From Corynebacterium provencense (lineage in GTDB: Bacteria; Actinomycetota; Actinomycetes; Mycobacteriales; Mycobacteriaceae), in assembly GCA_900049755.1 (NCBI GenBank), contig LT160593.1, positions 296,924 through 360,923 of the forward strand: a stretch of 64,000 nt of DNA, written 5' to 3'. A model generated the notes under the pieces. That model ran no database searches. It was given only the letters and a program-made list of their open reading frames with translations, and was not told where the DNA came from. Position numbers and translations under genes: made by a program. This document shows, one piece after another, positions 17,171 to 25,218 of this stretch (position 1 is its first letter; each line of letters starts with the position of its first letter).

Positions 17171-18187
17171 TCATCTTCCCAGCAGGTAGTGGGCGGTACC
17201 TGCAACGGTGGTGTCCTCGTCGCCGGCGAACCTTTCCAGTGCCTCCCGGGCGCCGGCGCCGGGTATGTCGCCGAATGCCTGGACGATGCGGAGGCGGGCG
17301 GGAATGCCGCTGTCTTCCGCCGTGGTGAGGAGTTTTCCGATGACGGTGCTGCAGGCGCCGGGGTCGTCGCGGACGACCCCGGCGAGTGCGTCCGCCGCTT
17401 CCGTGTCACGGATTCCGTCGCGGACCATGCCGACCAGAGTATCGATGACCTTCTCCGGACGGATACCGCGCCGGGCGAGTGCGGTCGCCACCCGTGCTGC
17501 GGTGTCAGGGCAGATGTTCTCGTCGGTGTCGCTCATGAGCAGGACATCCTTCAACGCCGCGGTGGCGGCGGGGGCGTCGCTCCCGTCGAGGAGGTCGATG
17601 ATCCTCCGGTCGGTCACCGGATCTCCCCCGATGCGCTCCAGGAGGTGACAGAAGAGCCCGGGTACCGCAGCCTCCCCGGAACGCAGCAGTGACCACCGCA
17701 GTGCTCCGGCGGCGTTGTCGTCGGGTTCCTCCAGGTAGGACGCCACGAGTGCGGCCACGGGTTGCCGGTCCGGAGACTGGATGACCGCGGCCTGCCGGCG
17801 GCGGGAGGGGCCCTCGCGCAGAGCTGTCAGCAGAGCGGTGACATCAAGGGCGTCCTTCCAGTCCGTGGGTGTGGCCGCACGGACCTCATCGAGGCGGTCG
17901 AGAAGTTCCCGCTCGGCGCGGATCCGGAGGAGGGTCCGCGCTCTGATGTCGTCGAGGACGGAGGCGGCGCTCATGTCGGGGTCGGTCAGGGCGTCCCGTA
18001 CCTCAGCGAGGCTGAGGCCCAGGGAACGCAGGGCCTCCACCCGCAGCAGCCGGTCGAGGTCGGCCGGTGTGTAGTCGCGGTACCCGGCGGAGGTGCGGTG
18101 GGAGGGGGTGAGCAGCCCGGTGCGGTCGTAGTGGCGCAGCATGCGCACGCTGACGCCGGAGAGTTCCGATACCTCGCCGATGCGCAT
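17171..18187 (-). CDS. MerR-family regulator with HEAT-like C-terminal domain
   Basis: The 338-residue protein begins with a canonical MerR winged-helix domain (MRIGEVSELSGVSVRMLRHYDRTGLLTPSHRTSAGYRDY, residues 1-70) followed by the dimerisation helix. Residues about 145-338 are helical repeats (for example PVAALVASYL, TAALKDVLLMS, AADALAGVVRDDP, VAGTAHYLLGR) that look like HEAT or armadillo repeats rather than a small-molecule pocket. No Cys-rich metal site is visible. The gene starts 10 bp after the stop of another HEAT-repeat protein gene, so the two form an operon. A MerR-type operator lies before the operon. Confidence 0.8.
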   Translation of the reverse strand: MRIGEVSELSGVSVRMLRHYDRTGLLTPSHRTSAGYRDYTPADLDRLLRVEALRSLGLSLAEVRDALTDPDMSAASVLDDIRARTLLRIRAERELLDRLDEVRAATPTDWKDALDVTALLTALREGPSRRRQAAVIQSPDRQPVAALVASYLEEPDDNAAGALRWSLLRSGEAAVPGLFCHLLERIGGDPVTDRRIIDLLDGSDAPAATAALKDVLLMSDTDENICPDTAARVATALARRGIRPEKVIDTLVGMVRDGIRDTEAADALAGVVRDDPGACSTVIGKLLTTAEDSGIPARLRIVQAFGDIPGAGAREALERFAGDEDTTVAGTAHYLLGR

Positions 18188-18197
18188 GGGACCGAGC

Positions 18198-18893
18198 CTA
18201 CTGCGCCGGCCCGTTAGACTCAGGGACGGCAGTGTGCCCTTCGGTCGTGGGTCTGACCGCGGCCGTCTGATACTCCGCGGCGTCGAAGCTCAGGTCGGCG
18301 TCGTCGAGCAGGACCAGGGTGGCCCGGGCGTGGTGGCCGCGGTGGGTGTCGGCGGTGTGAGCCTCCAGGGCAGGGCGGGCGGCATCCCCGAGCAGCAGGA
18401 GAGCGCGGGACAGGGACCGTCGGAGATCCCGGTCTCCGCGACCCAACTGTGTGGTGAGACGGTCCGCCAGAGCGGCGCGGTCACCGGGTGGGGCGAGTCC
18501 GGCGGCGGTCCGCCAGGCGGTGCGTGCGGTCTCCTCGTCGTCGCTTGTGAGGTGGGCGTCGGTGATGTGCGGCCAGGCGCGGGCGTCCCCGATCTTGGAC
18601 ACTGTGTGGAGTGCCTGGGCGACCGCCTGCGGAACAGGGGAGTGCAGTTCATCGAGTAGCCGGGGAAGCGTGTCCTCGACCGGGTGGCGGGTCAGGGCCC
18701 AGGTGAGCATGTCTCGGACGAAGAAGTCCGGTTCGACACGGCACTGTGCGATGAGTGCGGGGAGGTCGCCGGGCCGCGGGTCGGTACCTGCGGCGAGGGT
18801 GGCGCGCAGTCGGGTGTCGGCGTCGGAGGACGTGTAGGCACCTGTCAGGCGGTTGCTGTCGGAGCTGGTGGGCATTGTCGTGTCTCTGGTCAT
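18198..18893 (-). CDS. HEAT-repeat protein
   Basis: The 231-residue soluble protein consists mostly of helical repeats: LPALIAQCRVEPDFFVRDMLTWALTRHP, LPRLLDELHSPVPQAVAQALHTVSKIGD and ALADRLTTQLGRGDRDLRRSLSRALLLLGD are each HEAT-like pairs of helices. There is no signal peptide or catalytic motif. Such proteins usually act as scaffolds or protein-binding surfaces. It is the first gene of a two-gene operon with the MerR-type regulator whose sensor half is built of similar repeats, which suggests the two proteins interact or sense the same partner. The ATG probably is the transcript's first codon (see the operator feature). Confidence 0.7.
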   Translation of the reverse strand: MTRDTTMPTSSDSNRLTGAYTSSDADTRLRATLAAGTDPRPGDLPALIAQCRVEPDFFVRDMLTWALTRHPVEDTLPRLLDELHSPVPQAVAQALHTVSKIGDARAWPHITDAHLTSDDEETARTAWRTAAGLAPPGDRAALADRLTTQLGRGDRDLRRSLSRALLLLGDAARPALEAHTADTHRGHHARATLVLLDDADLSFDAAEYQTAAVRPTTEGHTAVPESNGPAQ

Positions 18894-18899
18894 GTCTCC

Positions 18900-18930
18900 A
18901 GTGAAGACCCTGTCACGGTGTCAGGGTCAA
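18900..18930 (-). promoter_or_regulatory. MerR-type promoter/operator with 19-bp spacer
   Basis: On the minus strand TTGACC (18930-18925) serves as -35 and a weak TTCACT (18905-18900) as -10, separated by exactly 19 bp. The spacer is part of a 23-bp dyad (18906-18928) with arms GACCCTG-CAC. The long spacer filled by a palindrome is the hallmark of MerR-controlled promoters. The initiation point would fall at or next to the ATG at 18893. Confidence 0.65.
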
Positions 18931-18971
18931 GGTCAGGGTCACGCTGGGCCTGACCTCATCCCGAGAATGAC

Positions 18972-18987
18972 TAGACAGCTTGGTCTA
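18972..18987. promoter_or_regulatory. Inverted repeat TAGAC-N6-GTCTA
   Basis: A perfect 5-bp dyad, TAGACAGCTTGGTCTA, sits in the 290-bp gap between the divergent HEAT/MerR operon and the hypothetical gene at 19185. It has the look of a TetR-family operator, but no TetR gene is nearby, so the regulator is unknown. Confidence 0.4.
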
Positions 18988-19184
18988 TGTGATGCTACCG
19001 TCGTCGACGTTGATCACGAAGCTCACTGAGCGACGCACCTGACCCGGGCCGGAACCCCGGGGCGTCCTCCGGCTCCGGACGGACTGAAGTGACTGGCAAC
19101 CGTGTCGCGTACATCGGTGCCTCCGAGAGAGATCAGCCCCGCTGGACGACAGTCCGCGAGGAAACTGCGAAACACAGGAGCATC

Positions 19185-19589
19185 ATGCGTACAACGCACT
19201 GCACCCTGCACACTCCAGGACACAGCGTCCATTACCTTCAGAGTCGGCGGATCACCGACTTTGCCCGGCGCTTCCCCGACCGGTGCGTCCCGGTCACCGT
19301 CCGTGACCTCGGAGCCGGCTGGTTCGAGATGCCCGCCGAGGGTGGGACCCGGCTCAGCTGGAACCACGACCCCGACCTCGTCACCGACGTCGCGCGCGAC
19401 TCGGTCTACGGGGAGGTGGTCCACGTCCCCGACTTCGAGGCCCTTGTCCGCTGGGTCGGTGGCAACCGCGCTGCCGGACCTGTGGAGGGATCCGGTACAG
19501 TCCTCATCCCCGCCTGGGGTGGCGCACGTCCCTGTCTCACCGTCGACGGATACCGCGGCGTCCGCCAGGAGGCTCGCGATGAGCGGTGA
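19185..19589 (+). CDS. Hypothetical protein
   Basis: I do not recognise a family. The ATG at 19185 follows CAGGAG by 4 nt and gives a 134-residue soluble product starting MRTTHCTLHTPGHSVHYLQS; the frame is open upstream, but the upstream part looks unstructured. Features: a GTRLSWNHDPDLV segment, a VVHVPDFEALVRWVGG segment, and C-terminal VLIPAWGGARPCLTVDGY. There is no membrane segment, signal peptide or known catalytic motif. Codon use is typical of the genome, which supports it being a real gene. Confidence 0.6.
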   Translation: MRTTHCTLHTPGHSVHYLQSRRITDFARRFPDRCVPVTVRDLGAGWFEMPAEGGTRLSWNHDPDLVTDVARDSVYGEVVHVPDFEALVRWVGGNRAAGPVEGSGTVLIPAWGGARPCLTVDGYRGVRQEARDER

Positions 19590-19681
19590 GAGGTCTGCCC
19601 CTTTGCAGGCCGCCATGTCCTGCGAATGTGCCGGAGGCGCGGTACGACCGTGCCGCGGGTATCGCGGGGCGGCCCGGACCC

Positions 19682-19873
19682 TCACTCCCGCTCGAAGACG
19701 ATGATCACCCCGTCAACGCCGCCTGGCCCCACCCTGCCCTTGACGTCGACCGAGGTCAATGACTTGTAGCGCCAGCCGTCGGCGGCGTGCCTGTTGAGTT
19801 CCTTCTCCAGCTTCCTGGCGGACATCTTTCCGCCGATGAGCCCTTCACGCAGCTCCACGACCTTGTACTCCAT
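19682..19873 (-). CDS. DUF4177-like small protein
   Basis: The 63-residue product (MEYKVVELREGLIGGKMSA at the start, LEKELNRHAADGWRYKSLT in the middle, a hydrophobic VDGVIIVFERE end) has the strand-helix-strand pattern of DUF4177, in which the W-R/E-Y/L-x-S/V segment after a helix is characteristic. The family is widespread and uncharacterised. It is the last gene of a minus-strand group after the SPFH remnant and the 38-residue protein. Confidence 0.7.
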   Translation of the reverse strand: MEYKVVELREGLIGGKMSARKLEKELNRHAADGWRYKSLTSVDVKGRVGPGGVDGVIIVFERE

Positions 19874-19892
19874 GCCCCGACCCTACCGGCGT

Positions 19893-20009
19893 TCAGCGGT
19901 CGGCGTCCTTCCGTGGACGTCCCCGCCTGGGCAGGTCATCGGCGGCCCACCGGGCGATGGCCTCGTAGACCGCCGGATCGATACGCAGCGGCACATTCTT
20001 GCGTGCCAT
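19893..20009 (-). CDS. 38-residue Arc/ribbon-helix-helix-like protein, apparently shortened
   Basis: The product reads MARKNVPLRIDPAVYEAIAR then WAADDLPRRGRPRKDADR. The first 26 residues match the small proteins of the form MARKxVxLRxDPAVxxAxARWAADDLRSxNAQIExLLR that lie next to SPFH genes in actinobacteria. The second helix (RSxNAQIExLLR), needed for a ribbon-helix-helix dimer, is missing; the chain passes directly from DDL to a basic tail. No stop or frameshift marks the join, so it looks like an in-frame deletion. It lies 42 bp downstream of the SPFH remnant. Confidence 0.6.
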   Translation of the reverse strand: MARKNVPLRIDPAVYEAIARWAADDLPRRGRPRKDADR

Positions 20010-20051
20010 GGTGTGTGCCTCTCCCCGGCTCTCCCCGCCTCGTCCGGCGGT

Positions 20052-20468
20052 TTAGCTGTACAGCCCACCGGTGTTGACCACCGGTTGCGTCGGCGAGTCG
20101 GAGCACAGCACGACGAGCAGGTTCGAGACCATCGCCGCCCGCCGCTCCGGATCGAGGTCCACGATGTCGCGTTCCTCGAGTTGGTCGAGTGCCGTCCGCA
20201 CCGTCGACACGGCGCCGTCGACGATCTGTTCGCGGGCGCACACCACGGCCTGCGCCTGCAGCCGTTGCAGCATCGCCTCGGCGAGGCTCACCGCGTCCGC
20301 GCTGCCGGTACTACTGGTGCCGTAAGGGTGTGTGGTGGCGACGTGCCGCAGGACGGACTCCGACTGGGAGTGGATGAACTCCTCGACATCCTCCACCTCA
20401 AAGGTGGCCTTGGCGGTGTCGGCGTCCGGCAGATCGGGGAGTGGGGAGGGGGCGAGGGTGCCAGACAT
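20052..20468 (-). pseudogene. SPFH/Band 7 protein remnant with internal deletions
   Basis: The 138 residues contain two blocks typical of actinobacterial SPFH (slipin-like) proteins of about 300 residues: [20 protein letters not shown] followed by [12 protein letters not shown], and [20 protein letters not shown] followed by [12 protein letters not shown], ending in [20 protein letters not shown]. The N-terminal membrane hairpin and first half of the Band 7 domain are missing, replaced by a short [15 protein letters not shown] leader. The 30-40 residues that should join SADAVS to AEAMLQ (ending in a YAPEIA-like motif) are also missing. Both joins keep the frame open. A working membrane scaffold is unlikely; it could be a decaying gene or an assembly error. 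Confidence 0.65.
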
Positions 20469-20598
20469 GGTGTCGTCCTATCCGTCAATGTGATATCGGA
20501 TTCCGCTGTAAGTTGACATCACTGTTGGTCGAGCGTCGGCCGTGGCGCGGTGGTCTACACCGGTGGACGCGCACTCCGGTGTCCGACCTGCCATGCAG

Positions 20599-20604
20599 TA
20601 GGCT
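20599..20604 (+). promoter_or_regulatory. -10 element of lysS
   Basis: TAGGCT ends 8 nt before the lysS GTG, the spacing expected for a leaderless or nearly leaderless transcript; no ribosome site is visible between them. Confidence 0.5.
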
Positions 20605-20612
20605 GGGGGACC

Positions 20613-22217
20613 GTGACTGACGCGAAGCAGACCCCCCAGAGTGCAGATGCCGACGACCTCCCCGAGCAGCTGAAGATCCGCCGGGAGAAGCGTGCCCGCC
20701 TGCTGGCGGAGGGGAAGGACGCCTACCCCGTGGTCGTGCCCCGGACCCGCACCCTGCGCGAGATCCGGGATTCCTACCGGGCCCTTCCCGGGGATCCGGA
20801 GGAGGCGGCGGCTGTCGCGCGGGTCGACGGGGTGACCTACCTGGAGCCCGGTGAGGAGACCTCCGACGAGGTCGCGGTGGCCGGTCGGGTCATGTTCGTC
20901 CGCAACACCGGCAAGCTCTGCTTCGCCACCCTCCAGGAGGGTGACGGTACCCGTATGCAGGTCATGCTGTCCCTCGCGGAAGTGGGGGAGGAGGCCCTGG
21001 CGTCCTGGAAGGCGGACGTGGACCTGGGGGACATCGTCTCCGTGCACGGTCGGGTGGTCTCCTCGCGGCGTGGTGAGCTTTCCGTCATGGCGGATTCGTG
21101 GGCCATGGCGTCGAAGTCCCTGCGTCCGCTGCCTGTGGCGCACAAGGACATGAGCGAGGATTCCCGTATCCGGCACCGTTACACGGACCTGATCATGCGG
21201 GAACAGGCTCGGACCAACGCCCTGACCAGGATCAGGGTCGTGAGGGCCCTGCGCAACGCCCTGGAACGCCGTGGTTTCCTCGAGGTGGAGACCCCGATGC
21301 TGCAGACCCTCCACGGCGGCGCCGCGGCCCGGCCTTTCCGGACCCGTTCCAACGCCCTGGACATCGACCTCTACCTGCGTATCGCTCCGGAGCTGTACCT
21401 CAAGCGCTGCGTGGTGGGCGGCATCGACAAGGTTTTCGAGGTCAACCGGAACTTCCGTAACGAGGGGGTGGACTCCTCCCATTCGCCGGAGTTCGCGATG
21501 CTGGAGACCTACCAGGCCTACGGCACCTACGACACCGGGGCGAAGCTCATCCATGACGTGATCCAGGAGATTGCGGTCGAGGTGTTCGGGTCGACCACCG
21601 TCACGCTCGTCGACGGCACGGAGTACGACTTCGGTGGTGAGTGGCGTTCGATGGAGATGTATCCGTCGCTCAACGAAGCTCTGGCCCGGAAGTTCCCGGA
21701 GCAGACTGTGGTGCCGGAGGTGACCGTGGAGACCTCCGTGGAGGACCTGAAGAAGCTGGCGGACCTCATCGGTCTGGAGGTTCCGGAGAAGGGTGGCTGG
21801 GGTCACGGCAAGCTTGTCGAGGAGATCTGGGAGTTCCTCTGCGGGGACCAGCTCTACGGCCCGGTGTTCGTGAGGGACTTCCCTGTGGAGACATCGCCGT
21901 TGACCCGTCAGCACCGGACGAAGCCGGGGGTGGCGGAGAAGTGGGATCTCTACGTCCGTGGCTTCGAGCTGGCGACGGGTTACTCCGAGCTGGTCGACCC
22001 GGTGATCCAGCGTGAGCGTTTCGAGGACCAGGCCCGGCTGGCGGCCGGTGGTGACGACGAGGCCATGGTCCTGGACGAGGACTTCCTCGAGGCGATGGAG
22101 CAGGGTATGCCCCCGACGTCGGGGAACGGCATGGGGATCGACCGGTTGCTCATGGCGCTGACTGGTCTGGGGATCCGGGAGACGGTGCTGTTCCCCATGG
22201 TCAAGCCGGAGCACTGA
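20613..22217 (+). CDS. lysS: Lysyl-tRNA synthetase, class II
   Basis: Charges tRNA-Lys. The GTG start gives [20 protein letters not shown] followed by [14 protein letters not shown], the usual N-terminal helix. An OB-fold anticodon-binding domain follows ([24 protein letters not shown]), then the class II catalytic core: motif 1 [11 protein letters not shown], motif 2 [18 protein letters not shown], motif 3 [20 protein letters not shown]. Length (534) is slightly above C. glutamicum LysS. It is a single-gene unit, ended by the hairpin at 22237. Confidence 0.97.
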   Translation: MTDAKQTPQSADADDLPEQLKIRREKRARLLAEGKDAYPVVVPRTRTLREIRDSYRALPGDPEEAAAVARVDGVTYLEPGEETSDEVAVAGRVMFVRNTGKLCFATLQEGDGTRMQVMLSLAEVGEEALASWKADVDLGDIVSVHGRVVSSRRGELSVMADSWAMASKSLRPLPVAHKDMSEDSRIRHRYTDLIMREQARTNALTRIRVVRALRNALERRGFLEVETPMLQTLHGGAAARPFRTRSNALDIDLYLRIAPELYLKRCVVGGIDKVFEVNRNFRNEGVDSSHSPEFAMLETYQAYGTYDTGAKLIHDVIQEIAVEVFGSTTVTLVDGTEYDFGGEWRSMEMYPSLNEALARKFPEQTVVPEVTVETSVEDLKKLADLIGLEVPEKGGWGHGKLVEEIWEFLCGDQLYGPVFVRDFPVETSPLTRQHRTKPGVAEKWDLYVRGFELATGYSELVDPVIQRERFEDQARLAAGGDDEAMVLDEDFLEAMEQGMPPTSGNGMGIDRLLMALTGLGIRETVLFPMVKPEH

Positions 22218-22236
22218 CCGGGCCCCGGGGCAGCTC

Positions 22237-22253
22237 CACCCCCGTCGGGGGTG
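22237..22253 (+). terminator. Hairpin after lysS
   Basis: CACCCCC (22237-22243) and GGGGGTG (22247-22253) pair across a 3-nt loop 19 nt after the lysS stop. It lacks a T-run. Confidence 0.5.
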
Positions 22254-22315
22254 TCTGGTCCGGTGTGCGGTGCAGCACGATTCGTAGAATTGTGACGCGG
22301 ATCATGGTGAATGGC

Positions 22316-22331
22316 TATGATGAAATCATCA
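22316..22331 (+). promoter_or_regulatory. -10 element overlapped by TGATGA-N2-TCATCA palindrome
   Basis: TATGAT (22316-22321) is a good -10 box, 57 bp before the first acyl-CoA dehydrogenase gene. It is overlapped by a perfect dyad TGATGA (22318-22323) and TCATCA (22326-22331), and a wider imperfect TGAAT/ATTCA frame surrounds it. A repressor bound here would block the promoter; fatty-acid-responsive control is inferred. Confidence 0.5.
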
Positions 22332-22378
22332 CTATTCATCCGTCCCTGTCCGAGTACAGCGAAAGGTAGCTGCCCGCC

Positions 22379-23788
22379 ATGAGCGACCGAAGCAAGCGGA
22401 ACGATTCCACGCCCGGCCTGAACACCATCAAGCGCGACGCCACCGGCGCCGTGATGCGGGTACTCACCCGTTTCACCGGCTCCGAGCTTGCGCAGCGGTA
22501 CGGCCTCGGCGAGAAGATCGACCGAGTGGCCTACGAATCCACCAGGGGCGGAATGCGCACCCTCGGTGCCATCAACCGCCAGTTCAAGAAGGTCAAGGGA
22601 TCCGGACGCCCGGTGCGGCTGGAACCGCAGCCCGGTGAAGCCGGAGGAGCGGAGGACGCCGCCAGGCCGGCGAAGGTCCTCTTCGACCTCACCCCGACCG
22701 AAGACCAGGAGATGCTGGTCGGCGCCGTCCGCGAGTTCGCCGAGGAGCAGCTCCGGCCGGCCGCCCATGACGCCAACGAAGCCGCCGCGACCTCCCCGGA
22801 GGTCTTCGCCGCCGCAGCCGACCTCGGCATCTCGCTGATCAACCTGCCCGAGGAGTACGAAGGCCTCGCCTCCGAATCCTCCGCCACCACCGGTGCCATG
22901 GTCGCCGAGGCCCTCGCCTTCGGTGACATGGGACAGGCGGTCGCCGTTCTCGCACCCGCAGGAGTGGCGAACACGATCACCAACTACGGCGACGACGCCC
23001 AGCAGAAGACCTACCTGCCGGAGTTCGCCGGACAGAACGTCCCCGTGTCCGCCGTCATCGTCAACGAGCAGCGCGCACTGTTCGACCCCTTCGTCCTGCA
23101 GACCACCGCGAAGCGGGAAGGGGACGACATCGTCGTCAACGGGGTGAAGACGATGGTCCCCAACGCCGGCTCCGCGGAACTGTTCGTCGTGGCCGTCGAC
23201 CTGGACGGGGTGAACACCTTCGTCATCGTCGAATCGTCCACCGACGGCGTCATCGTCGAAGCGGACCCGTCGATGGGACTGCGCGCTGCATCCCTGGGAC
23301 GGGTGCTGTTCAAGGACGTCCGCGTCCCGGCATCCAATCTTCTCGGCGGGGCGGACCTGGACGCCGACACCAGGGGGGAGAACTACACCGAGATCATCCG
23401 CCGGGCCCGCCTCGGATGGGCGGCCCTGGCGACCGGCACCTGCGAAGCGGTCCTCGAGTACGTCAAGCCCTACGTCCTGGAACGTCAGGCATTCGGTGAG
23501 CCCATCGCCAACCGGCAGGCCGTCGCCTTCATGGTCGCCAACATCAGGATCGAGCTGGACGGTCTCCGCCTCATCACGCTGCGCGGGGTGTCCAGGCTCG
23601 ACCAGGGACGCTCCTACAACCGGGAGGCCGGGCTCGCCCGCCGTTTCGCCGCGGACAAGGGAATGCAAATCGGTTCGGACGGGGTCCAGCTGCTCGGAGG
23701 GCACGGTTTCACCAAGGAGCACCCGGTCGAACGCTGGTACCGCGACCTGCGTGCCGTCGGTGTCGCCGAGGGCGTCGTGGTCCTCTAG
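22379..23788 (+). CDS. Acyl-CoA dehydrogenase family protein (FadE-like), first of a pair
   Basis: FAD enzyme predicted to introduce the alpha-beta double bond in fatty acyl-CoA. The 469-residue chain has an N-terminal extension of about 95 residues (KRDATGAVMRVLTRFTGSEL, basic and possibly lipid-proximal), then the helical N domain (FDLTPTEDQEMLVGAVREFAEEQLRP), the beta domain (VSAVIVNEQRALFDPF in place of the usual EP/GS motif) and the C domain ending in VQLLGGHGFTKEHPVERWYRDLRAVGVAEG. The canonical catalytic Glu (EGTxxI/L) is not evident: the end reads AEGVVVL. It may pair with the next protein as a heteromer, as known for actinobacterial FadE pairs. Confidence 0.85.
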   Translation: MSDRSKRNDSTPGLNTIKRDATGAVMRVLTRFTGSELAQRYGLGEKIDRVAYESTRGGMRTLGAINRQFKKVKGSGRPVRLEPQPGEAGGAEDAARPAKVLFDLTPTEDQEMLVGAVREFAEEQLRPAAHDANEAAATSPEVFAAAADLGISLINLPEEYEGLASESSATTGAMVAEALAFGDMGQAVAVLAPAGVANTITNYGDDAQQKTYLPEFAGQNVPVSAVIVNEQRALFDPFVLQTTAKREGDDIVVNGVKTMVPNAGSAELFVVAVDLDGVNTFVIVESSTDGVIVEADPSMGLRAASLGRVLFKDVRVPASNLLGGADLDADTRGENYTEIIRRARLGWAALATGTCEAVLEYVKPYVLERQAFGEPIANRQAVAFMVANIRIELDGLRLITLRGVSRLDQGRSYNREAGLARRFAADKGMQIGSDGVQLLGGHGFTKEHPVERWYRDLRAVGVAEGVVVL

Positions 23789-23854
23789 CCCGCACAGTGA
23801 ACTCCACCGGCACCGCCGGTTCCGAAAATCAGCAGAGCATTCAGGAGAACTGAC

Positions 23855-25063
23855 ATGATCAACCTCGAACTCCCGAAGAAGCTGCGGGCGACCGCCAACC
23901 AGGCGCACCAGGCCGCAGCAGAGATCTTCCGACCGATCTCCCGCAAGTACGACCTCGCCGAGCACGAGCGTCCGGTCGAACTCGACACCATGGCATCCCT
24001 CGTCGAGGGGATGACCGACGGCGGCGGCAACATGGCCGGCGCCTCAGGCGGACGCAGCGACAGGAAGAAGGATGACGGCGCCGTCCGCAACGGCGGGAAC
24101 ATGGCGTCGCTCATCAACGTCATCGAGACCTGCTGGGGCGACGTGGGACTGACCCTCTCGCTGCCGTACCAGGGTCTGGGAAATGCCGCGGTCGCCGCGG
24201 TCGCCACCGACGAACAGCTCAAGCGGTTCGGCAAGGTCTGGGCGGCCATGGCCATCACCGAGCCGCAGTTCGGGTCGGACTCCGCCGCAGTGGCGACGAC
24301 GGCAAAGCTCGACGGTGACGAGTACGTGCTCAACGGCGAGAAGATCTTCGTCACCGCCGGTGAGCGTTGCGACCACGTGGTCGTGTGGGCCACCCTCGAC
24401 AAGTCCGCCGGCCGTGCCGCGATCAAGTCCTTCCTCGTCCCGCGGGACACGCCCGGTTTCGAGCTGGTGCGCCTGGAGCACAAGCTCGGCATCCGCTCCT
24501 CCGACACCGCCCACTTCATCCTGGACAATGTCAGGGTCCCCAAGGACAACCTGCTCGGTTCCCCGGAGATCGACACGAAGAAGTCCTTCGCCGGTGCCAT
24601 GGCGACCTTCGACAACACCCGCCCGCTCGTCGCCGGGATGGCCGTGGGTGTGGCCCGGGCGTCGCTGGAGAAACTCCGTGAGATCCTCACCGACGCCGGC
24701 GTGGAGATCGACTACGACGCCCCGGCCTGGAACCAGAGTGCCGCAGCCTCCGAGTACATCCGGCTCGAGTCCGACTGGGAGGCCGCCTACCTGCTGACCC
24801 TGCGTGCCGCGTGGATGGCGGACAACAGGCAGCCCAACAACAAGGAGGCCTCGGAGTGCAAGGCCAAGGCCGGCCGCATGGCGACCGAGCTGACGCTGAA
24901 GGCTGTGGAGCTGGCGGGTTCATTCGGTTACTCTGAGCGCTCCCTCCTGGAGAAGTGGGCCCGGGACTCCAAGATCCTGGACATCTTCGAGGGCACCCAG
25001 CAGATCCAGCAGCTCGTTGTCGCCCGGCGCGAGCTGAACCTCTCCTCGTCCCAGCTGAAGTAG
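23855..25063 (+). CDS. Acyl-CoA dehydrogenase (FadE-like), second of a pair
   Basis: The 402-residue protein carries the full set of signatures: AMAITEPQFGSDSAAVATTAKLDGDEYVLNGEKIFVT (split here as AMAITEPQFGSDSA and VLNGEKIFVT, the flavin-binding region), LGIRSSDTAHFILDNVRVPKDNLLG, the C-terminal ELAGSFGYSERSLLEKWARD, and DIFEGTQQIQQLVVAR with the catalytic-Glu EGT motif. It lies 66 bp after its paralogue, same strand, and is ended by a strong hairpin. Because only this partner has an intact EGT motif, a two-subunit alpha2beta2 enzyme is a reasonable inference. Substrate chain length or sterol specificity cannot be read from the sequence. Confidence 0.88.
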   Translation: MINLELPKKLRATANQAHQAAAEIFRPISRKYDLAEHERPVELDTMASLVEGMTDGGGNMAGASGGRSDRKKDDGAVRNGGNMASLINVIETCWGDVGLTLSLPYQGLGNAAVAAVATDEQLKRFGKVWAAMAITEPQFGSDSAAVATTAKLDGDEYVLNGEKIFVTAGERCDHVVVWATLDKSAGRAAIKSFLVPRDTPGFELVRLEHKLGIRSSDTAHFILDNVRVPKDNLLGSPEIDTKKSFAGAMATFDNTRPLVAGMAVGVARASLEKLREILTDAGVEIDYDAPAWNQSAAASEYIRLESDWEAAYLLTLRAAWMADNRQPNNKEASECKAKAGRMATELTLKAVELAGSFGYSERSLLEKWARDSKILDIFEGTQQIQQLVVARRELNLSSSQLK

Positions 25064-25082
25064 CAGGCCAGGGTAAGGCCAC

Positions 25083-25115
25083 GACGGCGTCCGGTCACAC
25101 CGACCGGGCGCCGTC
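25083..25115 (+). terminator. Hairpin ending the acyl-CoA dehydrogenase operon
   Basis: GACGGCG-CCGGTC and GACCGG-CGCCGTC pair over 25083-25115 with one bulge per arm and a small loop, 20 nt after the stop codon. Confidence 0.55.
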
Positions 25116-25218
25116 CGCGTTGTCTGCCCCGTACGTCCCGTACACCCCGTCGCCCCGTCACTGCGTCCCCAGGCGTGTCCGTAGATCCGCACATGTAATC
25201 ACCATTCCACAAAACAGT

